DNA from: Clostridia bacterium
Lineage (GTDB): Bacteria; Bacillota_A; Clostridia; Oscillospirales; Butyricicoccaceae
Reading direction: 5' to 3'
DNA length: 27,191 nt
Assembly: GCA_017548175.1 (NCBI GenBank)
Contig: JAFYMZ010000087.1
Coordinates: forward strand, 1 to 27,191
The notes under the pieces are model-generated. The model was not told the origin of the DNA. It ran no database searches and worked only from the letters and a program-made list of their open reading frames with translations. The translations under genes and the position numbers were made by a program. Each line of letters opens with the position of its first letter. The first letter of the stretch is position 1. This document shows, piece after piece, positions 8,168 to 14,571 of this stretch.

Positions 8168-8201
8168 AAAACCGACCTATGATCTTTCATAGGTCGGTTT
8201 T
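8168..8201. terminator. Bidirectional intrinsic terminator
   Basis: A perfect 15-bp stem (8168-8182 with 8187-8201), 4-base loop, A-run before and T-rich sequence after. It lies between two convergent genes. Confidence 0.9.
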
Positions 8202-8219
8202 CCTTTTATGGATGGTTTG

Positions 8220-8975
8220 TTATGCGGCCTGCTTGTCCTGCTTTTTTGCCGCCAGCTTGCGGCAGACAAAGAGGATGGAATACATGGCGGTCAGCGCAAC
8301 GGCAGCCAGAATGGCCAGACCGGGCAGGTGGGTGCCCATATGCTCCTGGAACCAGAAGACCAGCGGCGTGCCCTCCTCGCCGTACATCAGGAACATAAAG
8401 TTGGTGTCGAAAATCAGGTTGAAGATGTAAATGGGCACCGCCAGACCAAAGACCAGGCCGATGCATTTGGGCAGCTGCTTGACACTGGGCTGCAGCTCAC
8501 CGCCCACCGTCATCATGACGGGATAGGCTACCAGCAGGATATGTACGGTAAAGCTATGGATGGACATATAATTCCACACCGGCAGTTCCAGCCAGTTGGC
8601 AAACAGCAGGGCGGCGGCAGCACCGGGAATACAGATGCCGTACAGGAAATTATCCACCGTCTTGGTGCGCTTGCAGGCGTGCACGGCAATGAGGATAATG
8701 TTTACGCTGCACAGATGCAAGGGCAGGTGGCTGACGGCAAACTGGTCAGTGACGATCAGGAAAATATCGCGGGTCACTTCTTCCAGTACGATCAAAATTG
8801 CCATTACCACCTGGATCTTGCGGCGGCGGCGGGCGTCAGACTTGCGGTACAGCAGGGAAATGCCTGCGATAAACAGCGCCGCGGCGGCCAGCCAGCACAG
8901 ATGCTCGATGCCGTAGTGATTGATGCCCAATCCCTCGGGCACGGTATCGGAGGTGTAGAAAAAGTTTTCCATCAT
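8220..8975 (-). CDS. YwaF/TMEM164-type integral membrane protein (TIGR02206 family)
   Basis: A 251-residue membrane protein with about seven hydrophobic segments. The signature of the family is HLPLHLCSVN near residue 90, with an acidic EEVTRD just before it and FWFQEH near the C-terminus. Members are widespread in Firmicutes and have no settled function; the eukaryotic relative TMEM164 has been linked to lipid acyl transfer, which makes the conserved His/Cys segment a candidate active site (inference). I start at ATG 8975, which has AGGGGA 9 bases upstream, rather than at a TTG at 8993. It lies just behind the DtxR-type regulator on the same strand. Confidence 0.8.
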   Translation of the reverse strand: MMENFFYTSDTVPEGLGINHYGIEHLCWLAAAALFIAGISLLYRKSDARRRRKIQVVMAILIVLEEVTRDIFLIVTDQFAVSHLPLHLCSVNIILIAVHACKRTKTVDNFLYGICIPGAAAALLFANWLELPVWNYMSIHSFTVHILLVAYPVMMTVGGELQPSVKQLPKCIGLVFGLAVPIYIFNLIFDTNFMFLMYGEEGTPLVFWFQEHMGTHLPGLAILAAVALTAMYSILFVCRKLAAKKQDKQAA

Positions 8976-8990
8976 ATTGGTGTCTCCCCT

Positions 8991-9025
8991 CAAAAATGGG
9001 GCAAAAGGCGCACGGCCCTTGCCCC
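8991..9025 (-). terminator. Probable intrinsic terminator after the DtxR-type regulator
   Basis: On the minus strand GGGGCAA pairs with TTGCCCC (9025-9019 with 9004-8998), followed by ATTTTTG. The stem is short (7 bp, possibly extended), so readthrough into the YwaF-type gene is possible. Confidence 0.55.
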
Positions 9026-9032
9026 GGTCTCT

Positions 9033-9413
9033 TTATTTCTGTTCGGACAGATGGGTATCCAGATACTGCTTCATAGCGACAAAGGTACTGTCGCTGATGG
9101 CGTGCTCGATCTTGCAGGCGTCGGCGGTGGCGGTGGCGTGATCCACACCGATGGCGGTGAGGAACTGGGTCAGCATGGTATGGCGGCAATAAATTTTCTC
9201 CGCCACCTCCAGACCTTCTTCCGTCAGGGACAAAAAGCCGCTTTCGTCGGCCACCACATAGCCGTCCTTCTTCAGCAGACTTAACGCACGGCTGACGCTG
9301 GGCTTGGAAAAGCCCATATGCTCGCCAACGTCAATGGCCCGCACCGCGGACTTTTCACGGGTCAGCACATAAATGGTTTCCAGATACATTTCGCCGGATT
9401 CGTGCAGCGACAT
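9033..9413 (-). CDS. DtxR/MntR-family metal-dependent transcriptional repressor
   Basis: A 126-residue regulator with an N-terminal winged helix-turn-helix (residues about 5-65, including HMGFSKPSVSRALSLLKKDG) and a C-terminal dimerisation/metal-binding domain with the family hallmark EEGLEVAEKIYCRHTML and later C-x-IEH. The length fits the short MntR/TroR type with no SH3 domain. With Fe2+ or Mn2+ bound it should repress its targets. It is divergent from feoA-feoB, and two inverted repeats of DtxR-box type lie downstream of the feo promoter, so iron-dependent control of feo is very likely. The start has AAGGAGAT 6 bases upstream. Confidence 0.92.
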   Translation of the reverse strand: MSLHESGEMYLETIYVLTREKSAVRAIDVGEHMGFSKPSVSRALSLLKKDGYVVADESGFLSLTEEGLEVAEKIYCRHTMLTQFLTAIGVDHATATADACKIEHAISDSTFVAMKQYLDTHLSEQK

Positions 9414-9448
9414 GGGCGCATCTCCTTTGCAAGATATTTAACCATTAA

Positions 9449-9477
9449 AATTTACCACATCTCGCCAAAGATTGCAA
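9449..9477 (-). promoter_or_regulatory. Promoter of the DtxR-type regulator
   Basis: Minus strand: TTGCAA (9477-9472), 17-bp spacer, TAAATT (9454-9449). A small palindrome (TTTAA-CCA-TTAAA, 9438-9450) overlaps the -10 and could be an operator. Confidence 0.5.
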
Positions 9478-9538
9478 GGCGCTTTTCCCCATCTGCCTGC
9501 CGGATTTGGGAAAAAGTATCAATTTTAGCAAAAAACGC

Positions 9539-9567
9539 TTGACAAATGGGAAAAAATCCCGTATGAT
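9539..9567 (+). promoter_or_regulatory. Sigma-A promoter of the feo operon
   Basis: TTGACA (9539-9544), 17-bp spacer, TATGAT (9562-9567). Near-consensus, and directly followed by the two operator repeats. Confidence 0.85.
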
Positions 9568-9575
9568 AACATAAG

Positions 9576-9591
9576 GTTAGCGAAGGCTAAC
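9576..9591. promoter_or_regulatory. DtxR-type operator 1 of feo
   Basis: Perfect inverted repeat GTTAGC-N4-GCTAAC at the expected transcription start. The half-site matches the core of the DtxR/IdeR box (consensus TTAGGTTAGSCTAACCTAA). Confidence 0.8.
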
Positions 9592-9609
9592 TGATTTATA
9601 AGCGAAGCG

Positions 9610-9625
9610 GTTAGCCTATGCTAAC
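9610..9625. promoter_or_regulatory. DtxR-type operator 2 of feo
   Basis: Second perfect copy of GTTAGC-N4-GCTAAC, centred 34 bp from the first and 26 bp before the feoA start. The different 4-base centre argues for selection on the half-sites. Confidence 0.8.
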
Positions 9626-9650
9626 TGGTGAATAGAAAGAAGGCTGCACG

Positions 9651-9872
9651 ATGAAAACATTGCGAGAGATCAAGGTAGGCCAAGCCACCACCGTGGTAAA
9701 ACTGCACGGCGAGGGCGCAGTGCGCCGCCGCATTATGGATATGGGCATCACCAAGGGTGTCGAGATCTACGTGCGCAAGGTAGCGCCGCTGGGCGACCCC
9801 ATCGAGATCAATGTGCGCGGCTATGAACTGAGCCTGCGCAAAGCCGATGCCGAAATGGTAGAAGTGCTGTAA
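9651..9872 (+). CDS. feoA: Ferrous iron transport protein A
   Basis: A 73-residue SH3-like protein. Features of the family are the opening that stresses T-L-R-E-I-K-V-G, the core RRRIMDMGITKG, and the closing LRKADAEMVEV. FeoA binds the cytoplasmic side of FeoB and is needed for full Fe2+ uptake. The start follows AGAAAGAAGG by about 8 bases. feoB begins 21 bp downstream. Expression should be repressed by the divergent DtxR-type protein at high iron, through the two operators upstream. Confidence 0.95.
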   Translation: MKTLREIKVGQATTVVKLHGEGAVRRRIMDMGITKGVEIYVRKVAPLGDPIEINVRGYELSLRKADAEMVEVL

Positions 9873-9893
9873 CCCCCAAGAAGGAGAACCACT

Positions 9894-12083
9894 ATGAGTT
9901 TTAAGATTGCCCTTGCCGGTAACCCCAACTGCGGCAAGACGACCCTGTTTAATATCCTCACCGGCTCCAACCAGTACGTGGGCAACTGGCCCGGCGTTAC
10001 CGTGGAGAAGAAGGAAGGCGCCCTGAAGGGTCACAGCGACGTGATCGTGCAGGACCTGCCCGGTATCTATTCTCTGTCTCCCTATTCTCCCGAGGAGCAG
10101 GTGACCCGTACCTATCTGGTGAACGAGCATCCCGACGCCATTCTGAACATCGTGGACGGCACTAACATCGAGCGCAACCTGTACCTGACCACCCAGCTCA
10201 TTGAACTGGGCCATCCCGTGGTCATCGCCGTCAATATGATCGATCTGGTGCGCAAGAACGGCGATCAGATCGATCTGGAGAAACTGGGCCGTTCCCTTGG
10301 CTGCGCCGTGATGGAGATCAGCGCCTTGAAGGGCGAAGGCTGCGTCGAAGCCGCCGAAAAGGCGGTGGAACTGGCCAAGAACCATACCCACGGCGAGATG
10401 CCCCACGTGTTCAACGGCAGCGTGGAACACGCGCTGGCACACATCGAAGAATCCATCGAGGGCAAGGTAGAGGAAAACTATCTGCGCTGGTACGCCATCA
10501 AGCTGTTCGAGCGCGACGAGATGGTGCGGGACGAACTGCAGCTGGATGACACCCTGCTGTCCCATCTGGAAAAGCATATCGCAGACTGCGAGCGCGAAAT
10601 GGACGACGATGCCGAGAGCATCATCGCCGACCAGCGCTATACCTATATCGGCAATGTGGTGAACAAAGCCGTCAAGCGCAAAGCCCCCAAGCACGCCATG
10701 AGCCTGTCCGACAAGATCGATGCCGTGGTCACCAACCGCGTGCTGGCACTGCCCATCTTTGCCGGTATGATGTTCCTGATGTACGCCATCGCCATGGGCA
10801 GCTTCCCCTTCTCCATCGGCACCATGGGCACCGATTGGGCCAACGATGTGCTGTTTGGCCAGTGGGTCCCCAACCTGTTTGACCGGATCCTCACCGGTCT
10901 GGGTGTCAGCGGCTGGCTGTACAGTCTGGTGATGGACGGTATTCTGGCCGGCGTCGGCGCCGTTCTGGGCTTCGTGCCCCAGATCCTGGTGCTGAGCTTC
11001 CTGCTGAGCATTCTGGAAGACGTGGGCTATATGTCCCGCGTAGCCTTTATTATGGACCGCATCCTGCGCAAGTTCGGTCTCTCCGGCAAGAGTATCATCC
11101 CCATGCTGGTCGCCACCGGCTGTGGTGTGCCCGGCATTCTGGCATCCCGTACCATCGAGCAGGAAAATGACCGCAAGATCACCGTTATGACCACCGGCTT
11201 TATCCCCTGCGGCGCAAAGATGCCCATCATCGGCCTCTTTGCCGGTGCCGTGTTCGGCAACTCCCCCTTGGTGGCGGTGTCTGCCTTCTTCATCGGTGTG
11301 GGTGCCGTCGTCACCTCCGGCGTGCTGCTGAAGAAGTTCAAGGCCTTCGCCGGCAAACCCGCCCCCTTCGTCATGGAGCTGCCCGCATATCACCTGCCTT
11401 CCCCCCGTAACATCCTGCGCACCACCAAGGACCGCGGCATGGACTTCGTCAAGCGTGCCGCCACCATCGTCCTCATCAGCTCCATCGTGCTGTGGTTCCT
11501 GCAGACTTATGGCTTTGTCGACGGCGCCTTCGTGGCCGTAGAGGACAGCAACACCTCTCTGCTGGCTGCACTGGGCAACGCCATCGCCTGGATCTTCTAT
11601 CCGCTGGGCTGGATGGGCGATATGGGCTGGAAGGCCACCGTGGCCACCTTCACCGGCCTGATCGCAAAGGAAGAGGTCGTTATGACCTTCGGCACCCTGT
11701 ATAATTACGCCGGCGAACTCAGCGAGTCCGGTAACGAGATCTGGGCCATGATCGCCGCCGACTTCGGTGCCGCCCGTGCCTACAGCTTCATGATCTTCCA
11801 GCTGCTGTGCGCACCCTGCTTTGCTGCCATTGGCGCCATCAAGCGCGAAATGGGCAATGCCAAGTGGACGGTGGGCACCATCGCCTATATGTGCGCCTTT
11901 GCCTATGCCATCTCTATGATCGTCTATCAGCTGGGCGGTCTGTTCACCGGCGAAGCCAACTTTGGCATCCTGACGGTCGCCGCCGTTCTGGTGCTGGCAG
12001 GTCTGCTGTATCTGGTGTTCCGCAAGGGCTACCGCGGCGAGACCGGCGACAACGCCGTGCCCGGCAAGGCGCGCCGCCGCTAA
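9894..12083 (+). CDS. feoB: Ferrous iron transporter B
   Basis: A 729-residue Fe2+ permease. The N-terminal G domain shows G1 GNPNCGKTT (residues 8-16), switch region with GNWPGVTVEKK, G3 DLPG followed by YSLSPYSPEE, and G4 NMID. A helical GDI-like region follows, then two Gate repeats with about eight membrane segments (from about residue 280). The first Gate has GCGVPGILASR and FIPCGAKMPI, with the conserved Cys of the pore. Length is normal for the Clostridial type. A ribosome binding site AAGAAGGAG is 6 bases upstream. It works with FeoA and the Cys-rich protein encoded next. Confidence 0.97.
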   Translation: MSFKIALAGNPNCGKTTLFNILTGSNQYVGNWPGVTVEKKEGALKGHSDVIVQDLPGIYSLSPYSPEEQVTRTYLVNEHPDAILNIVDGTNIERNLYLTTQLIELGHPVVIAVNMIDLVRKNGDQIDLEKLGRSLGCAVMEISALKGEGCVEAAEKAVELAKNHTHGEMPHVFNGSVEHALAHIEESIEGKVEENYLRWYAIKLFERDEMVRDELQLDDTLLSHLEKHIADCEREMDDDAESIIADQRYTYIGNVVNKAVKRKAPKHAMSLSDKIDAVVTNRVLALPIFAGMMFLMYAIAMGSFPFSIGTMGTDWANDVLFGQWVPNLFDRILTGLGVSGWLYSLVMDGILAGVGAVLGFVPQILVLSFLLSILEDVGYMSRVAFIMDRILRKFGLSGKSIIPMLVATGCGVPGILASRTIEQENDRKITVMTTGFIPCGAKMPIIGLFAGAVFGNSPLVAVSAFFIGVGAVVTSGVLLKKFKAFAGKPAPFVMELPAYHLPSPRNILRTTKDRGMDFVKRAATIVLISSIVLWFLQTYGFVDGAFVAVEDSNTSLLAALGNAIAWIFYPLGWMGDMGWKATVATFTGLIAKEEVVMTFGTLYNYAGELSESGNEIWAMIAADFGAARAYSFMIFQLLCAPCFAAIGAIKREMGNAKWTVGTIAYMCAFAYAISMIVYQLGGLFTGEANFGILTVAAVLVLAGLLYLVFRKGYRGETGDNAVPGKARRR

Positions 12084-12098
12084 AGAAAGGAGCACACG

Positions 12099-12251
12099 AT
12101 GCCCAACTTTGGCGATGCAATTATTCTGGCCGTCATTGGTCTGGCCGTGTTTTTTGCCATCCGCGTGATGAGAAAGGACCGCAAAAAAGGCGGTTGTGCC
12201 GGTTGCTCCGGCTGCAGCGGTCATTGCGGCAGCTGCAAATACAAGCAATAA
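12099..12251 (+). CDS. FeoB-associated Cys-rich membrane protein
   Basis: A 50-residue protein: one N-terminal membrane helix (residues about 6-23), a basic stretch RKDRKK, then a Cys cluster CAGCSGCSGHCGSC. This is the pattern of the FeoB-associated Cys-rich small proteins of Firmicutes (the position of FeoC elsewhere). It probably binds metal or modulates FeoB at the inner face of the membrane; the role is not established. It starts 15 bp after feoB behind a strong AAAGGAG and is the last gene before a terminator. Confidence 0.85.
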   Translation: MPNFGDAIILAVIGLAVFFAIRVMRKDRKKGGCAGCSGCSGHCGSCKYKQ

Positions 12252-12254
12252 CAC

Positions 12255-12280
12255 AAAGGCACGGGCTCGCCCGTGCCTTT
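12255..12280 (+). terminator. Terminator of the feo operon
   Basis: An 11-bp perfect stem (12255-12265 with 12270-12280), 4-base loop, followed by a T-run. Confidence 0.9.
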
Positions 12281-12311
12281 TTCCTTGCAACGTGCCGCAG
12301 CGGAATAATAA

Positions 12312-12345
12312 AAAAGACCAACGGAAGCACTTCCGTTGGTCTTTT
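12312..12345. terminator. Terminator, mainly for the XRE genes
   Basis: A perfect 15-bp stem (12312-12326 with 12331-12345), 4-base loop; A-run on the left and T-run on the right, so it can work on both strands. It lies directly behind the minus-strand XRE gene. Confidence 0.85.
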
Positions 12346-12348
12346 GCT

Positions 12349-12807
12349 TTATTGATCGTCTTCCTTTCGGAAAGCCGGCGTATCGGCCAATGCGGATTTA
12401 ATCTGCGTTCCCCACGCTGTATAGATCAACATTACGGCACCGTAGAAAGCAACAATGCAAATCAAAGCCAAAACAAACCCGATGCCCTCGCGTGCCATCA
12501 AATAACCGATTAAACCGCTTAAAATTATCAGGAAAAACAGCTTGAATTTACTGGTTGGCGTATCCAAGCAGGAAGAGGGAGCGACACCGCAGGTTGTTTC
12601 TTCCGCCGATGAAGTCTCTTTGATCAGATAATCGGTACTGACTCCGAAAAACTCACTGATGGCTGCCAGATAGGGCAGGTCGGGGGTGGACTGATCCAGT
12701 TCCCATTTGGAAACCGTCTGTCGCGTTACCGAAAGCTGTCCGGCCAGATCTTCCTGCGACATACCACGCGCCTTGCGCAATTGCTGCAATTTCTGTCCAA
12801 AGGTCAT
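12349..12807 (-). CDS. XRE-family regulator with membrane tail, paralogue 2
   Basis: A 152-residue protein: an N-terminal XRE/Cro HTH (residues 1-66, with SQEDLAGQLSVTRQTVSKWE), a short linker, then two hydrophobic segments (about 88-103 and 108-130) and a charged tail. HTH proteins with membrane tails are common in Firmicutes and are thought to sense envelope or cytoplasmic state, but no function is assigned here. The start overlaps the stop of the preceding gene (ATGA), and there is no good ribosome binding site of its own, so it depends on translational coupling. Its first 66 residues are nearly identical to those of the upstream paralogue. Confidence 0.85.
   Translation of the reverse strand: MTFGQKLQQLRKARGMSQEDLAGQLSVTRQTVSKWELDQSTPDLPYLAAISEFFGVSTDYLIKETSSAEETTCGVAPSSCLDTPTSKFKLFFLIILSGLIGYLMAREGIGFVLALICIVAFYGAVMLIYTAWGTQIKSALADTPAFRKEDDQ
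12591..12807 (-). repeat. Duplicated HTH coding segment, copy 2
   Basis: About 217 bp matching 13160-13376 at roughly 95 percent by eye, offset 569 bp. It covers the HTH domain and the first linker residues. Confidence 0.85.
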
Positions 12808-13376
12808 TGGTCATCGCCACTTTCGTCGGAAGATTTCCTCCATGCCGGAGCATCTGAAAAAGCAGCACGCAGGCAGTCCCCCCAAGCAATCCAAATCAAG
12901 AGTGCGGCTCCGCCAAGCGCTGCCGCACACAGCAGGATAAAGATGAATGGTGTCCCCTCGTGCGCCAACAGATATCCCATCAACCCTCTGTAAACGTAAA
13001 TTCCATCGGAATAAGTCCAAGGATCAACGGCAGATATGATATAAAAGCAAAATACACCCGCGGCACCCAGCAACAAAAGCAAACCGCCTAAAATCAGTTT
13101 TGCGTGGGTTTGTGTTTTCTTCCGCGGTATTGCCGCAGAAGTGTCGGCTGCACTGCCGCAGGTTGTTGCTTCCGCCGATGAAGTCTCTTTGATCAAATAA
13201 TCGGTACTGACCCCGAAAAACTCGCTGATGGCTGCCAGATAGGGCAGGTCGGGGGTGGACTGATCCAGTTCCCATTTGGAAACCGTCTGTCGCGTTACCG
13301 AAAGCCGTTCGCCCAAATCTTCCTGCGACATTCCGCGCGCCTTGCGCAATTGCTGCAATTTCTGTCCAAAGGTCAT
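12804..13376 (-). CDS. XRE-family regulator with membrane tail, paralogue 1
   Basis: A 190-residue protein with the same architecture as the following gene: XRE HTH (1-66, SQEDLGERLSVTRQTVSKWE), a linker of about 30 residues, and two to three hydrophobic segments (about 93-113 and 140-165). The first membrane segment has no counterpart in the shorter paralogue, but the tails share the G-x-MGYLLAxEG and WG-x-A-x-DxPA-x-RK patterns. I start at 13376, where AGGAGG stands 6 bases upstream, not at an in-frame ATG at 13481. First gene of a two-gene operon with its own promoter. Confidence 0.85.
   Translation of the reverse strand: MTFGQKLQQLRKARGMSQEDLGERLSVTRQTVSKWELDQSTPDLPYLAAISEFFGVSTDYLIKETSSAEATTCGSAADTSAAIPRKKTQTHAKLILGGLLLLLGAAGVFCFYIISAVDPWTYSDGIYVYRGLMGYLLAHEGTPFIFILLCAAALGGAALLIWIAWGDCLRAAFSDAPAWRKSSDESGDDQ
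13160..13376 (-). repeat. Duplicated HTH coding segment, copy 1
   Basis: Partner of 12591-12807; the differences cluster in the codons for residues 22-25 of the HTH. Confidence 0.85.
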
Positions 13377-13407
13377 GTCTGCACCTCCTGCCGTGAATCT
13401 TGCCTTT

Positions 13408-13436
13408 ATGATACCACAGCCTGTGAAAAATGTCAG
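13408..13436 (-). promoter_or_regulatory. Promoter of the XRE pair
   Basis: Minus strand: CTGACA (13436-13431), 17-bp spacer, TATCAT (13413-13408), 31 bp before the start codon. Confidence 0.65.
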
Positions 13437-13479
13437 CCAATTTCTACGGGAAAATCCGCAACGAACCGTTGCATCGGGC

Positions 13480-13514
13480 AAAAAAGAACCGACGGCCCGG
13501 GTTCGGACCGTCGG
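13480..13514 (-). terminator. Terminator of the mfd-side operon
   Basis: On the minus strand an 11-bp GC-rich stem with one G-U pair (13514-13504 with 13499-13489), 4-base loop, then TTCTTTTTT. Confidence 0.85.
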
Positions 13515-13521
13515 AATGGGG

Positions 13522-14475
13522 TTATTTCAGGTAATCTGCCAGATTATCCAGATTCATTTTGTCGAACACCTTGGTGGTGGTGATCTTGGCTGCTTCGCGC
13601 CATTCTGCAATGGTCTGCTGGAAGGCGGCATCCACCGCGGTATAATAGACCTCTTCCTGATGCTCGCTGTAGTAGTTGGCAGACACCGCGGAACGGATCA
13701 GAATATAATAGCCGTCGTCGGTGGTATAAATGCCGTCAAACTCGCCGGCAGCCAGATCGAAAGCCGGCAGCAGGAAGGGATAGTCTTGGGCGACCATGGC
13801 GTGGGACAGCACCAACGGTTCGGCCAGACCCATCATCTCCGGGTCCTCGTTGTACTCCTCCATAATGGCGGCATAGTCGGCATTGTCCGCCAGCATCGCG
13901 CTGAGGGCGGCCTCTGCCTTGGCCTTCTGGGCAGCATCGTCCTCCTCGCTCAAGGGGTTGCCGTCGTCGTCCACCCGGCTGATGCCGATGTACTCAATGG
14001 CGATATACTCCGAAACGAAGAACTGGCGCAGATATTCGCTGGTGTACCGATCCTTGTTCTGTTCCAACAGATAATTGTACAGCAGCGAATAGTACATCCC
14101 GTTTTCCTGCAGCTTGTCATAGGCGCGGTCGGTGAGGTAGGAACTGTTCAGATACTCCAGATAGGCAGCCGAGCCGCCCAGCTGCTGGATCAGCGCGTCT
14201 TTCTCCTGCTGCAGAGTTTCTTTCTGCTCCTTGGAGAGGGAGAGTTTCAGATCCTTGCACTTCTGCCGGATCAGTTCCGCCGTGGCGATCTGCTCCAGCG
14301 CTGCCGCCTTCACGGCATCCAGATCACCGGCGGCGCGGTTATAGTTCAGATAAAACGCCACCTCCGAAGCGTCCACGGCGGTGCCGTTGACCTTGATGGC
14401 AGTGGGACTGGTGGCACAGGCGCACAAAGACAGCGCCAGCGCACAGACCAAAAGAATGGATAATACTCGCTTCAT
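13522..14475 (-). CDS. PrsA/SurA-like lipoprotein (peptidyl-prolyl isomerase family)
   Basis: A 317-residue exported lipoprotein. The signal peptide (MKR, hydrophobic 4-17) ends in a lipobox LCAC with C20 as the lipidated residue. A SurA-N-like helical chaperone region (30-150) is followed by a parvulin-like segment (about 165-270) ending in GYYILI, which corresponds to the closing GYHII strand of parvulins. The usual opening ARHIL motif is not clear, so isomerase activity may be lost and a chaperone role is more likely. The start is at 14475 (GCGAGG, 8 bases upstream); the longer frame to 14520 has no binding site. A PPIase-like lipoprotein next to mfd is a recurrent Clostridial arrangement. 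Confidence 0.8.
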   Translation of the reverse strand: MKRVLSILLVCALALSLCACATSPTAIKVNGTAVDASEVAFYLNYNRAAGDLDAVKAAALEQIATAELIRQKCKDLKLSLSKEQKETLQQEKDALIQQLGGSAAYLEYLNSSYLTDRAYDKLQENGMYYSLLYNYLLEQNKDRYTSEYLRQFFVSEYIAIEYIGISRVDDDGNPLSEEDDAAQKAKAEAALSAMLADNADYAAIMEEYNEDPEMMGLAEPLVLSHAMVAQDYPFLLPAFDLAAGEFDGIYTTDDGYYILIRSAVSANYYSEHQEEVYYTAVDAAFQQTIAEWREAAKITTTKVFDKMNLDNLADYLK

Positions 14476-14534
14476 ATCAAAACCTCGCTTCCGGGTTCTG
14501 CGCCCGGTGGGTGAAATCAACAGGGGTCATCCGT

Positions 14535-14563
14535 ATTTTAGCACAGTTTCCCCGGGGTGTAAA
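14535..14563 (-). promoter_or_regulatory. Promoter of the PrsA/SurA-like lipoprotein gene
   Basis: Minus strand: TTTACA (14563-14558), 17-bp spacer, TAAAAT (14540-14535). It lies in the gap after mfd. Confidence 0.7.
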
Positions 14564-14571
14564 GTGCGGCA

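Noticed and set aside
9621..12290. Very long antisense frame (889 codons) opposite feoAB
   Set aside because: It is a shadow of feoA/feoB in GC-rich DNA; the product is His/Gln/Ala/Gly-rich low complexity with no ribosome binding site or family motif. The same holds for the long antisense frames at 3561-5105, 6241-8190, 14701-16794 and 24993-26723.
12591..13376. Repeats considered as a CRISPR array or mobile element
   Set aside because: The two ~217-bp copies are coding HTH segments of paralogous genes. No array of short direct repeats, transposase or integrase is seen anywhere in the window, and no tRNA or rRNA gene was found.
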